Source: Planctobacterium sp965279005
GTDB taxonomy: Bacteria; Pseudomonadota; Gammaproteobacteria; Enterobacterales; Alteromonadaceae
DNA length: 64,000 nt
NCBI GenBank assembly: GCA_965279005.1
Contig: CBDIHK010000027.1
Coordinates: forward strand, 361,552 to 425,551
Direction: 5' to 3'
Shown: piece after piece, positions 1-8,164 of the stretch
How the letters are laid out: every line of letters starts with the position of its first letter
Numbering within the stretch: position 1 is the stretch's first letter
Translations under genes and position numbers: made by a program
Notes under the pieces: model-generated
What the model saw: only the letters and a program-made list of their open reading frames with translations
Databases searched by the model: none
What the model was told of the DNA's origin: nothing

Positions 1-618
1 GCCCTCTGATACTGTAGTAACCGAATCGCCATTGTCAAAACCGGCCTGGGTTGCCATATCTGTTGCGATGGGACCTGGATGTACGCTTAGCACCTGGATG
101 GCTTTGTTGGCCAACTTCTCGCGCAACGCTTGGGTAATGGAATAGGTAGCCGCTTTCGATGCTGAATAGGTAGCAAAATCTGCAAAGCTCTTGATAGAAG
201 CAACTGAATTAAGTTGTACCAAAGCGCTTTCCTGGTTGTTTTCTAAAATAGGTAGGAACGCATTGGTGATACGGATCAGGCCATATAAATTAATGTTCAG
301 TTCGTAGTCTAGGGCATCCTCTACATTGTCACTGATTGGGCTCGCTGCATCCAGGACTCCGGCATTGTTCACCAAAACCTGCACATCTTTAGCTTGTTCA
401 GCTAAGGCATAGATTGAAGCTTTGTCGGCCATATCAACCTGTAAGGTGACCACTTTGTCGCCGTATTTTTGCGTGAGTTCCTGGGTGCTTTCGGGATTAC
501 GCACGGCCAAATAAACCTTGCTGGCACCGTGTTCAATAAATGATTCCACGATGGCTTTGCCAATACCACGGTTAGCGCCGGTTACCAATGCTACTTTGTC
601 TTTTACTGATACTGTCAT
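1..618 (-). CDS. SDR-family NAD(P)-dependent oxidoreductase (C-terminus off the window)
   Basis: The reading frame starts at the ATG complementary to 616-618 and is still open at base 1, so about 206 residues are visible and the C-terminus is missing. It has the classical short-chain dehydrogenase layout: the glycine-rich cofactor motif TGANRGIG near residue 14, then NNAG, a catalytic serine in LNSVASI, and the active-site YSASK. It therefore probably oxidises or reduces a small carbonyl or alcohol with NAD(P)H in the cytoplasm; the substrate cannot be told. It is divergent from a TetR-type regulator, with two palindromes in the shared promoter region, so it is very probably induced when that repressor binds its ligand. 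Family assignment is firm; physiological role is unknown. Confidence 0.9.
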   Translation of the reverse strand, partial: MTVSVKDKVALVTGANRGIGKAIVESFIEHGASKVYLAVRNPESTQELTQKYGDKVVTLQVDMADKASIYALAEQAKDVQVLVNNAGVLDAASPISDNVEDALDYELNINLYGLIRITNAFLPILENNQESALVQLNSVASIKSFADFATYSASKAATYSITQALREKLANKAIQVLSVHPGPIATDMATQAGFDNGDSVTTVSEG

Positions 619-656
619 CTTTCTTCTCCACACACTGTTTAAATTAGATTTTGAAA

Positions 657-699
657 TGTACCGATCGGTACAGTTGCCATTACTATACCGATCGGTATA
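657..699. promoter_or_regulatory. Twin palindromic operators of the TetR regulator
   Basis: Two perfect 16-bp palindromes, TGTACCGATCGGTACA (657-672) and TATACCGATCGGTATA (684-699), share the core TACCGATCGGTA and have centres 27 bp apart. They sit between the divergent SDR and tetR genes, 39 bp from the SDR start. Such paired dyads are the usual binding sites of TetR-family dimers, so this is the likely site of repression of the SDR gene and of autoregulation. Confidence 0.8.
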
Positions 700-814
700 A
701 TTGGTGCAAGAGAAATTTAGTCGTTTTTATATAGCTAGATCGAATAAGCAATAAATGAATTGGTATGTGTCCAATAAATAAGGGGCTTGCGCTGATCTGG
801 TATAGGAGAGGTTT

Positions 815-1405
815 ATGGCTGGTGGCAGACAATTGGCTTTTGACAAAGAGCAAGCTTTGCAAAACGCCATGAAAGTATTTTGGGAAAAAGGCTTCCTAGG
901 CGCGTCTTTAACAGATTTAACTGACAGCATGGGGATTAAGAAGCCCAGTATGTATGCCACCTTTGGCAATAAAGAGGCGTTGTTTGTACAGGCGACAGAA
1001 TACTATTTACAGAATTTTGCCAGCAATCACTTGGCGTTTTTGCAGGATACTAAGCAAGCAGCTAAAGCGCGCTTACAAAATTATATGATGTCGGTAATCG
1101 CTGCCCAGTGCAGCGATAATTTACCTAAAGGCTGTTATATATCCTTGAGTGTCTCTGAATCTGCCAGTGGCGCTTTGCCAGAGGAAGCCATGTCTTGTAT
1201 CCAAGAAGCGGCACACTGCTCAATTGAGGCGCTAACCCAGTTCTTCCAAGAACATCAAGCCAGTTTTAACACTGCCTTTGCGCCTGCCGACAAAGCACTG
1301 TATTTGATTTCTGTTTTGCATGGTACAGCCGCGATGGCCAGGGCGAACAAATCCCTTTCCGAGTTAACACCGGTAGTAGGGCAGGCTATGTTGGCCTTGG
1401 TTTGA
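815..1405 (+). CDS. TetR/AcrR-family transcriptional regulator
   Basis: The 196-residue length is typical of the family. Residues 10-55 form the N-terminal helix-turn-helix: a helix rich in A/M/F, then SLTDLTDSMGIKKPSMYATFGNKEALF, which matches the TetR consensus (given here only as the landmarks TDLTDSMGI and SMYATFGNKE). The remainder is the helical ligand-binding and dimerisation domain. The ATG at 815 follows a Shine-Dalgarno-like AGGAGAGG. Divergence from the SDR gene and the two palindromes between them make it the likely local repressor, relieved by an unknown electrophile or aromatic compound. The inducer is not inferable from sequence. Confidence 0.9.
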   Translation: MAGGRQLAFDKEQALQNAMKVFWEKGFLGASLTDLTDSMGIKKPSMYATFGNKEALFVQATEYYLQNFASNHLAFLQDTKQAAKARLQNYMMSVIAAQCSDNLPKGCYISLSVSESASGALPEEAMSCIQEAAHCSIEALTQFFQEHQASFNTAFAPADKALYLISVLHGTAAMARANKSLSELTPVVGQAMLALV

Positions 1406-1414
1406 AACGTTGAG

Positions 1415-2680
1415 TTAGGGAGTTAGCTGGTTTAACAAGCGCACCAAAGAGCGGCCTAGGGCAGCGGCCATATTGACCGGCACGGCATTGCCGATCTGCT
1501 TGTAGATAGCAGATAGTGGGCCTTGGAATGCCCAATCGTCGGGAAAAGTTTGGATACGCGCATATTCGCGAGTTTGCAGTGGCCGGGTCTCTAATGGATG
1601 GCAGCGCTCGGTTTGTTTTTGCGCCGGGGCACAGGTTAGGGTCAAGCTGGGCTCATCCAATGACAAGCGCCTTGCCATACCGGTCTTGCCGCCACCTAAA
1701 TAGAAACTAGCCTTCATATATTCTTTTTGCAGTTCGACACTTAAATCGCGCCAATAACCGCCTTGTGGCACTTGCGAGAGAATTTCTTTTTTGCGTTTCG
1801 GATAAAGTTGGCCTGGAGATTCAGGGACATCGCTGTCGAACAGATCGCCGGCAAACAGTGCATCGCGCAGGGTCATGACCCTTTTGTAATTGGACGGCCA
1901 TTGGAATTGTGCCAAATGCGCCAAGTCCTTGCGGATCCCAACTAAAATTAGGCGTTCCCGCTTTTGCGGAACCTTGTAGTTGATGGCTTTCAGGACTTTG
2001 GGGGCGGTCAGCACATAACCCAGCTCACCGGCCACGTCCTGGATCACCTTGATGGTGCGGCCACCGTCGTGGGTCAACAAGGCGCGCACATTTTCTGCAA
2101 GGAATACTTTAGGTTGGGTTTCTTTGATCGCCCGCGCCATTTCAAAAAACAAGGTGCCTCGGGTATCTTCAAAGCCCAGGCTTTTACCGGCATAGGAGAA
2201 GGCTTGGCACGGGAAACCACCGGTTAGCAAATCAACATGGCTGCGGTAGGGCGTAAAATCGATATTGGCGATATCGCCTTCCACCACGTTCCAGTCGGGG
2301 CGGTTATGGCGCAGCGTAGCGCAGGCGTGCTTATCTACTTCGTTGAGTAATAGGCTCTTCAGCCCCGCTTGCTCCAAGCCCAATGCCAGGCCACCGCCAC
2401 CGGCAAATAGTTCTACTAGGTTGTAGTTGGCATTAGGCTGGGTCTGGATCTCCTTATCCCAGGTGGATTCGGCAAACTTGCGCACTTCTGGTAGGTGCGC
2501 CAGCTGATCCCTGTGGATCATGCCGGTATCGGGACAAGGGGTAAACTCGCCTTTGGCAATTTTGGATTCTACTGAGCGTTTTGACAGCGACAGTATGTCA
2601 GCTAGCACTTCAATACTAAACTGTTCTTGTTGCCCTGGTACTGCGCTTAACATGCCGTGATTTTGGTCGTTTTTGGTCAT
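1415..2680 (-). CDS. DNA (cytosine-5) methyltransferase, Eco47II-type (GGNCC)
   Basis: The 421-residue protein has all core C5-methyltransferase motifs in order: motif I VELFAGGGGLALG (about 89-101), the catalytic Cys158 in GGFPCQAFS (motif IV), ENVRALL (motif VI), QKRERLILVG (motif VIII), a target-recognition region, then motifs IX/X ending in YKQIGNAVPVNMA. An extra N-terminal segment (about 20-75) looks like a helix-turn-helix and could bind DNA for autoregulation. The adjacent upstream gene is an Eco47II-like endonuclease, so the enzyme probably methylates GGNCC and protects the host from its partner. Specificity is inferred from that neighbour. Sites such as GGGCC do occur in this window, so the methylase must be active if the nuclease is. 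Confidence 0.92.
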   Translation of the reverse strand: MTKNDQNHGMLSAVPGQQEQFSIEVLADILSLSKRSVESKIAKGEFTPCPDTGMIHRDQLAHLPEVRKFAESTWDKEIQTQPNANYNLVELFAGGGGLALGLEQAGLKSLLLNEVDKHACATLRHNRPDWNVVEGDIANIDFTPYRSHVDLLTGGFPCQAFSYAGKSLGFEDTRGTLFFEMARAIKETQPKVFLAENVRALLTHDGGRTIKVIQDVAGELGYVLTAPKVLKAINYKVPQKRERLILVGIRKDLAHLAQFQWPSNYKRVMTLRDALFAGDLFDSDVPESPGQLYPKRKKEILSQVPQGGYWRDLSVELQKEYMKASFYLGGGKTGMARRLSLDEPSLTLTCAPAQKQTERCHPLETRPLQTREYARIQTFPDDWAFQGPLSAIYKQIGNAVPVNMAAALGRSLVRLLNQLTP

Positions 2681-2756
2681 AACTACTGTGTGGCTGTACA
2701 GTATAACAATTCATCTGTGGCGTAAATCATTTTGTGTTCCAGATCCTTTATTTTAA

Positions 2757-3497
2757 TTAGTGCCCAGAAAAGCCATCGTATTGTTGGAACGCCAATAAAT
2801 ATAGGCTCTTCAGCACATTGGGCGATAGCATTAGCAACTCGTCCAGCACGGTTGAGCGAACCTGTCCCGCTTGTTTCGCGGCTATTACATCATCAATCAC
2901 CTGGGGCAGGGCATCACACAGTTTTTTAAAGGCGTATTCATCGCCGGTGACTAGCTGGTAAAATTTGTCCATAGAGATGCGACGGATGTTCTTGTTGCAA
3001 ACCTGTTCCCCATCCAGGCTAATTTTCCAGGTAATGTCCTGGCTGTGTTTGGCGATCACTTCCACTAGGTAACAGGTGGCCTGGTCATTGCGCAGGATTT
3101 TATTCTGCATTTTGATGTAGGTCTTTTGGCCCGACGCTGAATTCATAGTGTTGTGCTTGTTTTTCATCTCCACAAAAATGTGCTGCGCTTCACAGATTAC
3201 GTCAAAGCCTTTGTCAGGCACCGTCCAGCCGTCAAAGTAGCGGAAAATATTTTGGTGGAAATAGCCAATGTGATTGGTATTGGATTTGTCAATTTGCCTG
3301 ATGATTTCTGATTCAACAATCTCTTCGATGGATTTGCCGTATATTTTAGCGTCAAAGGTGAGTTTTATCGGGTCGATCAGGTTCTTGTTAAATTGCCGTA
3401 GATTGATAGAAAAACGATATTTATCAATTGTTTCCTTTACGTGGTTAAACAGGTCTTGGTCACTAATAAAGCCTAGGTTGTAGGGGCTTGCTTGCAT
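2757..3497 (-). CDS. Type II restriction endonuclease, Eco47II family
   Basis: The 246-residue protein closely resembles, as I remember it, the Eco47II endonuclease family (Sau96I isoschizomers cutting GGNCC): NLIDPIKLTFDAKIYGKSIEE, IDKSNTNHIGYFHQN and VEMKNKHNTMN are landmark stretches. A PD-(D/E)xK-type active site is visible as Asp99 in KGFDV and Glu110-x-Lys112 in VEMKNK. It would cleave unmodified foreign DNA in the cytoplasm. The gene lies 76 bp upstream of its methyltransferase on the same strand, so nuclease precedes methylase. No separate controller (C) protein is visible; the HTH-like head of the methylase may do that job. The length is normal and no damage is visible. Confidence 0.9.
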   Translation of the reverse strand: MQASPYNLGFISDQDLFNHVKETIDKYRFSINLRQFNKNLIDPIKLTFDAKIYGKSIEEIVESEIIRQIDKSNTNHIGYFHQNIFRYFDGWTVPDKGFDVICEAQHIFVEMKNKHNTMNSASGQKTYIKMQNKILRNDQATCYLVEVIAKHSQDITWKISLDGEQVCNKNIRRISMDKFYQLVTGDEYAFKKLCDALPQVIDDVIAAKQAGQVRSTVLDELLMLSPNVLKSLYLLAFQQYDGFSGH

Positions 3498-3551
3498 TTT
3501 AAGGGGGGAAATTCCATTTGGGGCTGCAGTTGCGGGCAGTATAAAACGGAA

Positions 3552-4811
3552 TTACTTCTTGCGCAGCCAAAACAATGCTCCGTCAACACTGCGCCAAGCC
3601 TGTTTGCCATGGCAGTTTAAATAGCAGATGGCTTCGCTTTTATCGCCAGGGCTGTAATAGTCTTGCGGCTGTTTTGGTGGCTGTTTTTGTCCTGTCAAAT
3701 AGGGCATGAAGTGCTTGTTTGCCTTAAATAGCGCTTTTTTCAGCTTGCGTGCATTTGCGGAGTCCCCCTCTTTGGCAAAGGCCATCAATGCCGCAGGTGC
3801 CAGCATCATGGCACTTTCTTCCCCAAAGTCAGCCATTAGCTTGTCCAGGCAAGGCCATTCCCGGCAAATAACCAGCATATTCGCCAGTGGGTAGCGTATG
3901 CCCTGGTTGTCATTGGGGTTGAGTACTAACAGCTCTTTAAGTTCGGCAATGGCATCTTGCTGCTTGCCGTGTGCAAAATTCAGTTCGCCACGGCGGAAGC
4001 GCAGCATCATATAGTTGCGGGTTTCCTGGATCATCCAGAAATGGCCGGCGTTTTCTTCCATGTAACTGTCCCCCATTTGCTGCTCAAATTCAGCGATTAG
4101 CTGGTCGCGGACTTCGCTGGCTTGTTTGGAGTCTTCAACTAGTGCCAGTTCCAATAATAGTTCGTCTGGCTCAGGCGGGTGTAAGTAATCCAGGTCAGAC
4201 ATGGCGCCATCGGGTTCGTCATCCATATCATGGTCAAATACACCGCAAAACGAGGCGCTAAGCGGGTTGTCAAAACGCAATGCATAAATGGTGTCACCAA
4301 TCACTAAGCTAAGGTTTCGCTTAAAATCTTGCCAATCGCTGGTAGTAGGACCTGCAAACTTTTCTGCATTGTGTGGACTGGTAAAGGCTTTTAGCATTTC
4401 TTTGCACACAGAAAGAGCCGATTTCCGTTCCCGATCCAATGGCTTGGTATCCACCAATTTCAAACCCTGTAGCATGCCCAGGCACCAGCTAGGTAATGGT
4501 TGGCCTTCAGCAAGTGCCGACATGGGATCCGTTTTTGGCAATTTGCATTGCGTTGGTAGCTTGAAGTCATCATCCATGACCTTTGCCATCTGTTGGTTGT
4601 AGACGTCCAATACGCTTTCCAATAAGCCCGCCTGCGCTTCGGAAACAAACTTGAGCTCGCCGAATAGCTCCTCCAGCCATATTGAAGGCGGCACAAGGTC
4701 AGGATTGGCCGCCAATCCCATCATATAACCCCTGATAAACATGTTATTAGGCTTGTTTTGGCTAATAGTTGAGAGGGTTTGCAGGTGCTGGTTTATTATT
4801 CTTGTCGACAT
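3552..4811 (-). CDS. UPF0149 (YecA/YgfB)-like protein with C-terminal TPR-like half
   Basis: The first ~60 residues (FIRGYMMGLAANPDLVPPSIWL, with GLAANPDLVPPSIW as landmark, then LFGELKF) match the UPF0149/YecA pattern. The second half (about 255-400) is helical with a TPR-like unit, RRGELNFAHGKQQDAIAELK followed by LNPNDNQGIRYPLANML, and resembles ST7-like repeat proteins. The central stretch is very acidic (DHDMDDEPDG...). There is no catalytic motif and no signal peptide, so it is probably a cytoplasmic adaptor or scaffold. It is followed on the same strand by an unrelated small membrane protein 19 bp upstream of its start. Function unknown; the family call rests on pattern only. Confidence 0.7.
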   Translation of the reverse strand: MSTRIINQHLQTLSTISQNKPNNMFIRGYMMGLAANPDLVPPSIWLEELFGELKFVSEAQAGLLESVLDVYNQQMAKVMDDDFKLPTQCKLPKTDPMSALAEGQPLPSWCLGMLQGLKLVDTKPLDRERKSALSVCKEMLKAFTSPHNAEKFAGPTTSDWQDFKRNLSLVIGDTIYALRFDNPLSASFCGVFDHDMDDEPDGAMSDLDYLHPPEPDELLLELALVEDSKQASEVRDQLIAEFEQQMGDSYMEENAGHFWMIQETRNYMMLRFRRGELNFAHGKQQDAIAELKELLVLNPNDNQGIRYPLANMLVICREWPCLDKLMADFGEESAMMLAPAALMAFAKEGDSANARKLKKALFKANKHFMPYLTGQKQPPKQPQDYYSPGDKSEAICYLNCHGKQAWRSVDGALFWLRKK

Positions 4812-4830
4812 CTTGTTTTTCCAATAAGGC

Positions 4831-5412
4831 TCAATTTGCGGAGCATTGTTTTACTTCTGGCGGTCTGGCAGATTCACCTTGGTAGGAAGCTATCCAGCAC
4901 TTTTCGTACAAGGAGCAATAACAAATATCCAGCTGCATCGCCCAAATATCTTCCACAAATTCCTGCGTCAAGGGGCGGCTAGCTTCATCGTTTGGCCATA
5001 CGACTTCCCAAATAACCTCCTCTTCACCCGGCCCTAATATAAAGTTGCTAAACTGGCCTTGGTACTGGTCATAGCTGCTGAGACCTTCGGGAAACAATTG
5101 GCTAATTTCGCTGGCATGTCCAATATTGGTTCCCTTGATTTGCCAGGTTGCTGTTTCTGCAAAAGCCGGCCCAACCCCAGCATTGTATGCAGTTAGCTTA
5201 AAATGCCTGCCACTAATGCCATCTTGTTCCCTTAGCAAATATTGGCTTTTTAACTGGATGACAGGATAGACATCGGCGTGTTGTTGGGCGCGGCCAATTT
5301 GCGCTTGATCCCAGCCAACATAAAGGGCAACAGCGGCCACAATAACGGCAGCGTAGCTAGCGAGATCCTGTGCGGTTAACTTGGGCATGCTGGGCCATGG
5401 GCGAATTGTCAT
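4831..5412 (-). CDS. Hypothetical protein with one N-terminal membrane segment
   Basis: An ATG at 5410-5412 (start MTIRPWPSMPKL) gives 193 residues. A longer frame upstream relies on a TTG without a good ribosome site, so I prefer the ATG, which is preceded by GGTAAG. Residues about 16-36 (LASYAAVIVAAVALYVGWDQ) form a single transmembrane helix; the rest is a soluble mixed alpha/beta domain with an Ig-like feel (HFKLTAYNAGVGPAFAETATW, of which the landmark is YNAGVGPAF). The C-terminus has several cysteines (DICYCSLYEKCW). The gene lies 19 bp upstream of the YecA-like gene on the same strand. I do not recognise a named family. Confidence 0.6.
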   Translation of the reverse strand: MTIRPWPSMPKLTAQDLASYAAVIVAAVALYVGWDQAQIGRAQQHADVYPVIQLKSQYLLREQDGISGRHFKLTAYNAGVGPAFAETATWQIKGTNIGHASEISQLFPEGLSSYDQYQGQFSNFILGPGEEEVIWEVVWPNDEASRPLTQEFVEDIWAMQLDICYCSLYEKCWIASYQGESARPPEVKQCSAN

Positions 5413-5535
5413 TATTCTTACCCTAACTCTATTGGAAATACAGGCAATAGCCAACTGCAAGTTAAACTGCGGTAAGGCGAAGTGTGGGCATTAAGCTACA
5501 CTTTGATGGGTAACTGAGTTCAGATATATGGGTAT

Positions 5536-6294
5536 ATGGCCGGTAAAGTAGTAATTGTAGTAGTCGTGTTGTTTGGCTTTTTGTCACCCAAAAGGGCCTG
5601 GGCAGAAAAGGTCATATTATTAACTGAACACCTCGCGCCGTTCCAAGTGGTTGATGGTGACAAAGTGACGGGTTTGGCTACACAAATCGTAACGAAAACC
5701 TTTGATGCTGCTGACATTGACTTCAGTATAGAAGCTTATCCTTGGGCCATCGCCTATAACCGGTCATTACGCGAAATTGATACCTGTATCTACTCCATTG
5801 GCCGCATTCCAGATCGGGAAGCCAATTTCAGGTGGATTGGTCGTATAAGTACGATCCCCACCGCGTTTTACTCACTTGCCACTAGCAGTTTAATGCTGTC
5901 CAATCTAGACCAAGCCAAGTCCTATGTGACCGCCGTTTTAAAAGAAGATTTAGCCCACCATTTTTTAACCTCCAAAGGCTTTATTGTGGGTGGAAACCTG
6001 GTATTGGTAGAAAACTATGATGCCCTGTTAAACCTACTGGAAATGACCAGCCGTAAGGTGGATTTCATCGTGATCAGCGATTTGCTGATCAGCCATAGGT
6101 TGGGGACATCCGACTGGCAGGAAAAGTACCGGCGCCAATTAGATATCCGGGATTTGGAATTCGACTTTTATCTCGCTTGCCACCGGCACATGGACAAGCA
6201 GTTGGTGGCCAAACTAAAACGGCACATGCAACAACTTGATGCAGAGGGGGCATTCCAGCCAATGCGACAGGTTCTTGAGGGTACAAAGCCATAA
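5536..6294 (+). CDS. Periplasmic solute-binding-like protein (SBP family 3 fold)
   Basis: The protein has 252 residues and a clear signal peptide (MAGKVVIVVVVLFGFLSPKR, cleavage likely after AWA). The mature part begins VILLTEHLAPFQVVDGDKVTG, shortened landmark EHLAPFQ...VTGLA, followed by IVTKTFDAADIDFSIEAYPW, which is the usual opening of family 3 extracellular solute-binding (amino-acid-binding-like) domains. No permease or ATPase gene is adjacent, as is common for orphan binding-protein-like genes in this bacterial group. It may bind a small ligand in the periplasm or be a sensor remnant. The ATG at 5536 is chosen because it gives an intact signal peptide. Confidence 0.75.
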   Translation: MAGKVVIVVVVLFGFLSPKRAWAEKVILLTEHLAPFQVVDGDKVTGLATQIVTKTFDAADIDFSIEAYPWAIAYNRSLREIDTCIYSIGRIPDREANFRWIGRISTIPTAFYSLATSSLMLSNLDQAKSYVTAVLKEDLAHHFLTSKGFIVGGNLVLVENYDALLNLLEMTSRKVDFIVISDLLISHRLGTSDWQEKYRRQLDIRDLEFDFYLACHRHMDKQLVAKLKRHMQQLDAEGAFQPMRQVLEGTKP

Positions 6295-6381
6295 AGGATT
6301 TTGAATTATGTTGAAACTCCCTTCAATAATGTCCTGTTAGGATTAGAATTCCCCTTAATTTATTGTGGAAATTGGTTTCTA

Positions 6382-6395
6382 TTGACGTAGAACAA
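6382..6395 (+). promoter_or_regulatory. Possible FNR/Anr box upstream of hemN
   Basis: TTGACgtagAACAA matches the FNR/Anr consensus TTGAT-N4-ATCAA at 8 of 10 defined positions. It lies about 107 bp upstream of the hemN start. Oxygen-independent coproporphyrinogen oxidase genes are commonly activated by FNR/Anr at low oxygen, so the site is plausible, but two mismatches keep confidence modest. The rest of the 208-bp gap between 6295 and 6502 shows nothing else I can name. Confidence 0.35.
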
Positions 6396-6502
6396 ACTTT
6401 ATTAACCAACATGCGGTTAGGCTACTTCCCATAACCAAGATTGCCGTCGTGTAAAAGCCGCACAGCAAATGTAAACGCAATGAAATAGAAGTAGTCTTAA
6501 TT

Positions 6503-7879
6503 TTGAATGCGCCATTAGACCAGCTGTTTAATGAACAGCTAATTGCCAAATACGATACTGCCGGGCCTAGGTATACTTCCTACCCTACTGCGGTGCAGTT
6601 CCAGCCCAATTTTGACAATGATAGCTTTGTCAGTGCAGTTCGTGCTTCGCCCAATGAAGAGCTTTCGGCATACATCCACATTCCGTTTTGCCACAGCCTT
6701 TGTTACTACTGCGGTTGTAACAAGATCGTGACCCGCAACCCGGAAAAGGTTGCCAGGTACTTGCACTACCTTAAACAAGAAATTGCGTTTAGGGCTCCCC
6801 ATTTTAAACACTGGAAAGTCAACCAACTGCACTTTGGCGGCGGTACACCTAGCTATTTGTCCCCGTCGCAAATGCAGCAGTTATTGCAGGACTTTAGGCA
6901 AAGTTTTGACCTTGCTGACGATGCCGAAATCAGCATTGAAATCGACCCAAGGAACATCGAAGTTGACTATGTGGAACGCTTGGCAAAACTAGGTTTTAGC
7001 CGGATCAGCATTGGCGTGCAGGATACTAACCAGCAAGTACAGCAGGCGATCAACCGCGAGCAATCCACCCGTTTTATCCAAGACTTGATTGACCAGTCGA
7101 AGCAGGCCGGGATTAAGTCGGTTAATGTAGATCTGGTTTATGGTTTGCCACTGCAGACCAAGGAATTATTTGCAGATACATTAAAGCAAGTAATGGCCTT
7201 CGACCCAGATAGGGTTTCTTTGTTTAGCTACGCCCATTTACCTGAACGGTTCGCCGCCCAGCGTAAAATAAAAGACGAGTGGTTGCCCAGTGCCAACCTA
7301 AAGGTGGAGCTAATGCGCATGGCAACAAATGCTTTCTCTGCCGCAGGTTACGAAATGATAGGTATGGATCACTTTGCTAAACCCCAAGATGAATTGGCTC
7401 TCGCCCGGCGCAAGCGCAACCTAGGTCGCAACTTCCAGGGTTATACGGTAGGGCAGGATCAAGATTTAATTGGCTTGGGCTTATCGGCGATCAGTTCTAT
7501 CGGCAATGTATTTAGCCAAAACCAAAAGGTACTGAATGACTATTACCAGTACTTAGACGAACACCACCACGCCATTGAAAAAGGGGTAAAACTCACCAAC
7601 GAAGACCAACTGCGCGGGTATGTGATCCGGGAATTGATGTGCAATTTGTACTTGGACAAAGTCGAAGTAGAAGAGTATTTCGAAATTGAGTTTGACCAAT
7701 ACTTTGCCAAAGAGCTCGCTAGCTTGCAGAAGTTTATTGACGACGGCTTGCTGGAAGTCACAGAAAACGCCATCAGGGTATTTGAACCGGCACGGCTGTT
7801 TATCCGCAGTATCTGTATGAGCTTTGATGCCTACCTGAGTGACAAACAACTGAGCCAGCGCTTTTCCAGGATTATTTAA
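6503..7879 (+). CDS. hemN: Oxygen-independent coproporphyrinogen III oxidase
   Basis: The 458-residue radical-SAM enzyme decarboxylates coproporphyrinogen III to protoporphyrinogen IX in haem synthesis without oxygen. Landmarks are YDTAGPRYTSYPTA at the N-terminus, the cluster motif HIPFCHSLCYYCGCN (Cys-x3-Cys-x2-Cys, plus the fourth Cys characteristic of HemN), HFGGGTPSYLS and EIDPRNIE for SAM binding, and the C-terminal HemN domain. The start appears to be TTG at 6503: the nearby ATG at 6507 runs into a stop after three codons, and TTG gives an N-terminus that aligns with E. coli HemN. It is followed by a strong hairpin terminator, so it is probably monocistronic. Confidence 0.95.
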   Translation: MNAPLDQLFNEQLIAKYDTAGPRYTSYPTAVQFQPNFDNDSFVSAVRASPNEELSAYIHIPFCHSLCYYCGCNKIVTRNPEKVARYLHYLKQEIAFRAPHFKHWKVNQLHFGGGTPSYLSPSQMQQLLQDFRQSFDLADDAEISIEIDPRNIEVDYVERLAKLGFSRISIGVQDTNQQVQQAINREQSTRFIQDLIDQSKQAGIKSVNVDLVYGLPLQTKELFADTLKQVMAFDPDRVSLFSYAHLPERFAAQRKIKDEWLPSANLKVELMRMATNAFSAAGYEMIGMDHFAKPQDELALARRKRNLGRNFQGYTVGQDQDLIGLGLSAISSIGNVFSQNQKVLNDYYQYLDEHHHAIEKGVKLTNEDQLRGYVIRELMCNLYLDKVEVEEYFEIEFDQYFAKELASLQKFIDDGLLEVTENAIRVFEPARLFIRSICMSFDAYLSDKQLSQRFSRII

Positions 7880-7895
7880 CATCCGCAATAAACCC

Positions 7896-7936
7896 GGGGC
7901 TATTGCTGTAAGGCAGCAGTAGCCCCTTAGCTTTTC
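7896..7936 (+). terminator. Rho-independent terminator after hemN
   Basis: GGGGCTATTGCTG and its partner CAGCAGTAGCCCC form a 13-bp stem (one G-T pair) around a 5-base loop, followed by a short T-containing stretch (TTAGCTTTTC). It begins 17 bp after the hemN stop. Confidence 0.75.
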
Positions 7937-8028
7937 AAGGTGCCATTAAATTAGGCCAAAGCTGACCTCGTACAAAGCCGCAACAGCAATAATTATGTGC
8001 TGTTACAGCAGCTAACTAAGCAATTAAT

Positions 8029-8120
8029 CAGCAATTAGACGGCAGTGAAACCGGCAGTTGGACGGTGTTTTAACCAGCAATTGGACGTTGCTTTGACCAG
8101 CAATTGGACGATACTATAGA
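8029..8120. repeat. Four tandem copies of a 23-bp unit
   Basis: Copies start at 8029, 8052, 8075 and 8098, an exact 23-bp period. The conserved half of the unit is CAGCAATTGGACG (copy 1 has ATTAGAC, copy 2 CGGCAGTTGGACG); the other half, roughly GTGNTTTTAAC, is looser. There are no spacers, so it is not a CRISPR array. It ends 44 bp before the broken ATPase gene and could be an iteron-like binding array for its regulator or merely a minisatellite. Confidence 0.8.
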
Positions 8121-8164
8121 CAACAAATAGCCGTAGTTAATTTCTTGGTAAGGTTGGTTTCCCA

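Noticed and set aside
8029..8120. Tandem repeat as a CRISPR array
   Set aside because: The 23-bp copies are contiguous with no unique spacers, and part of each unit is poorly conserved.
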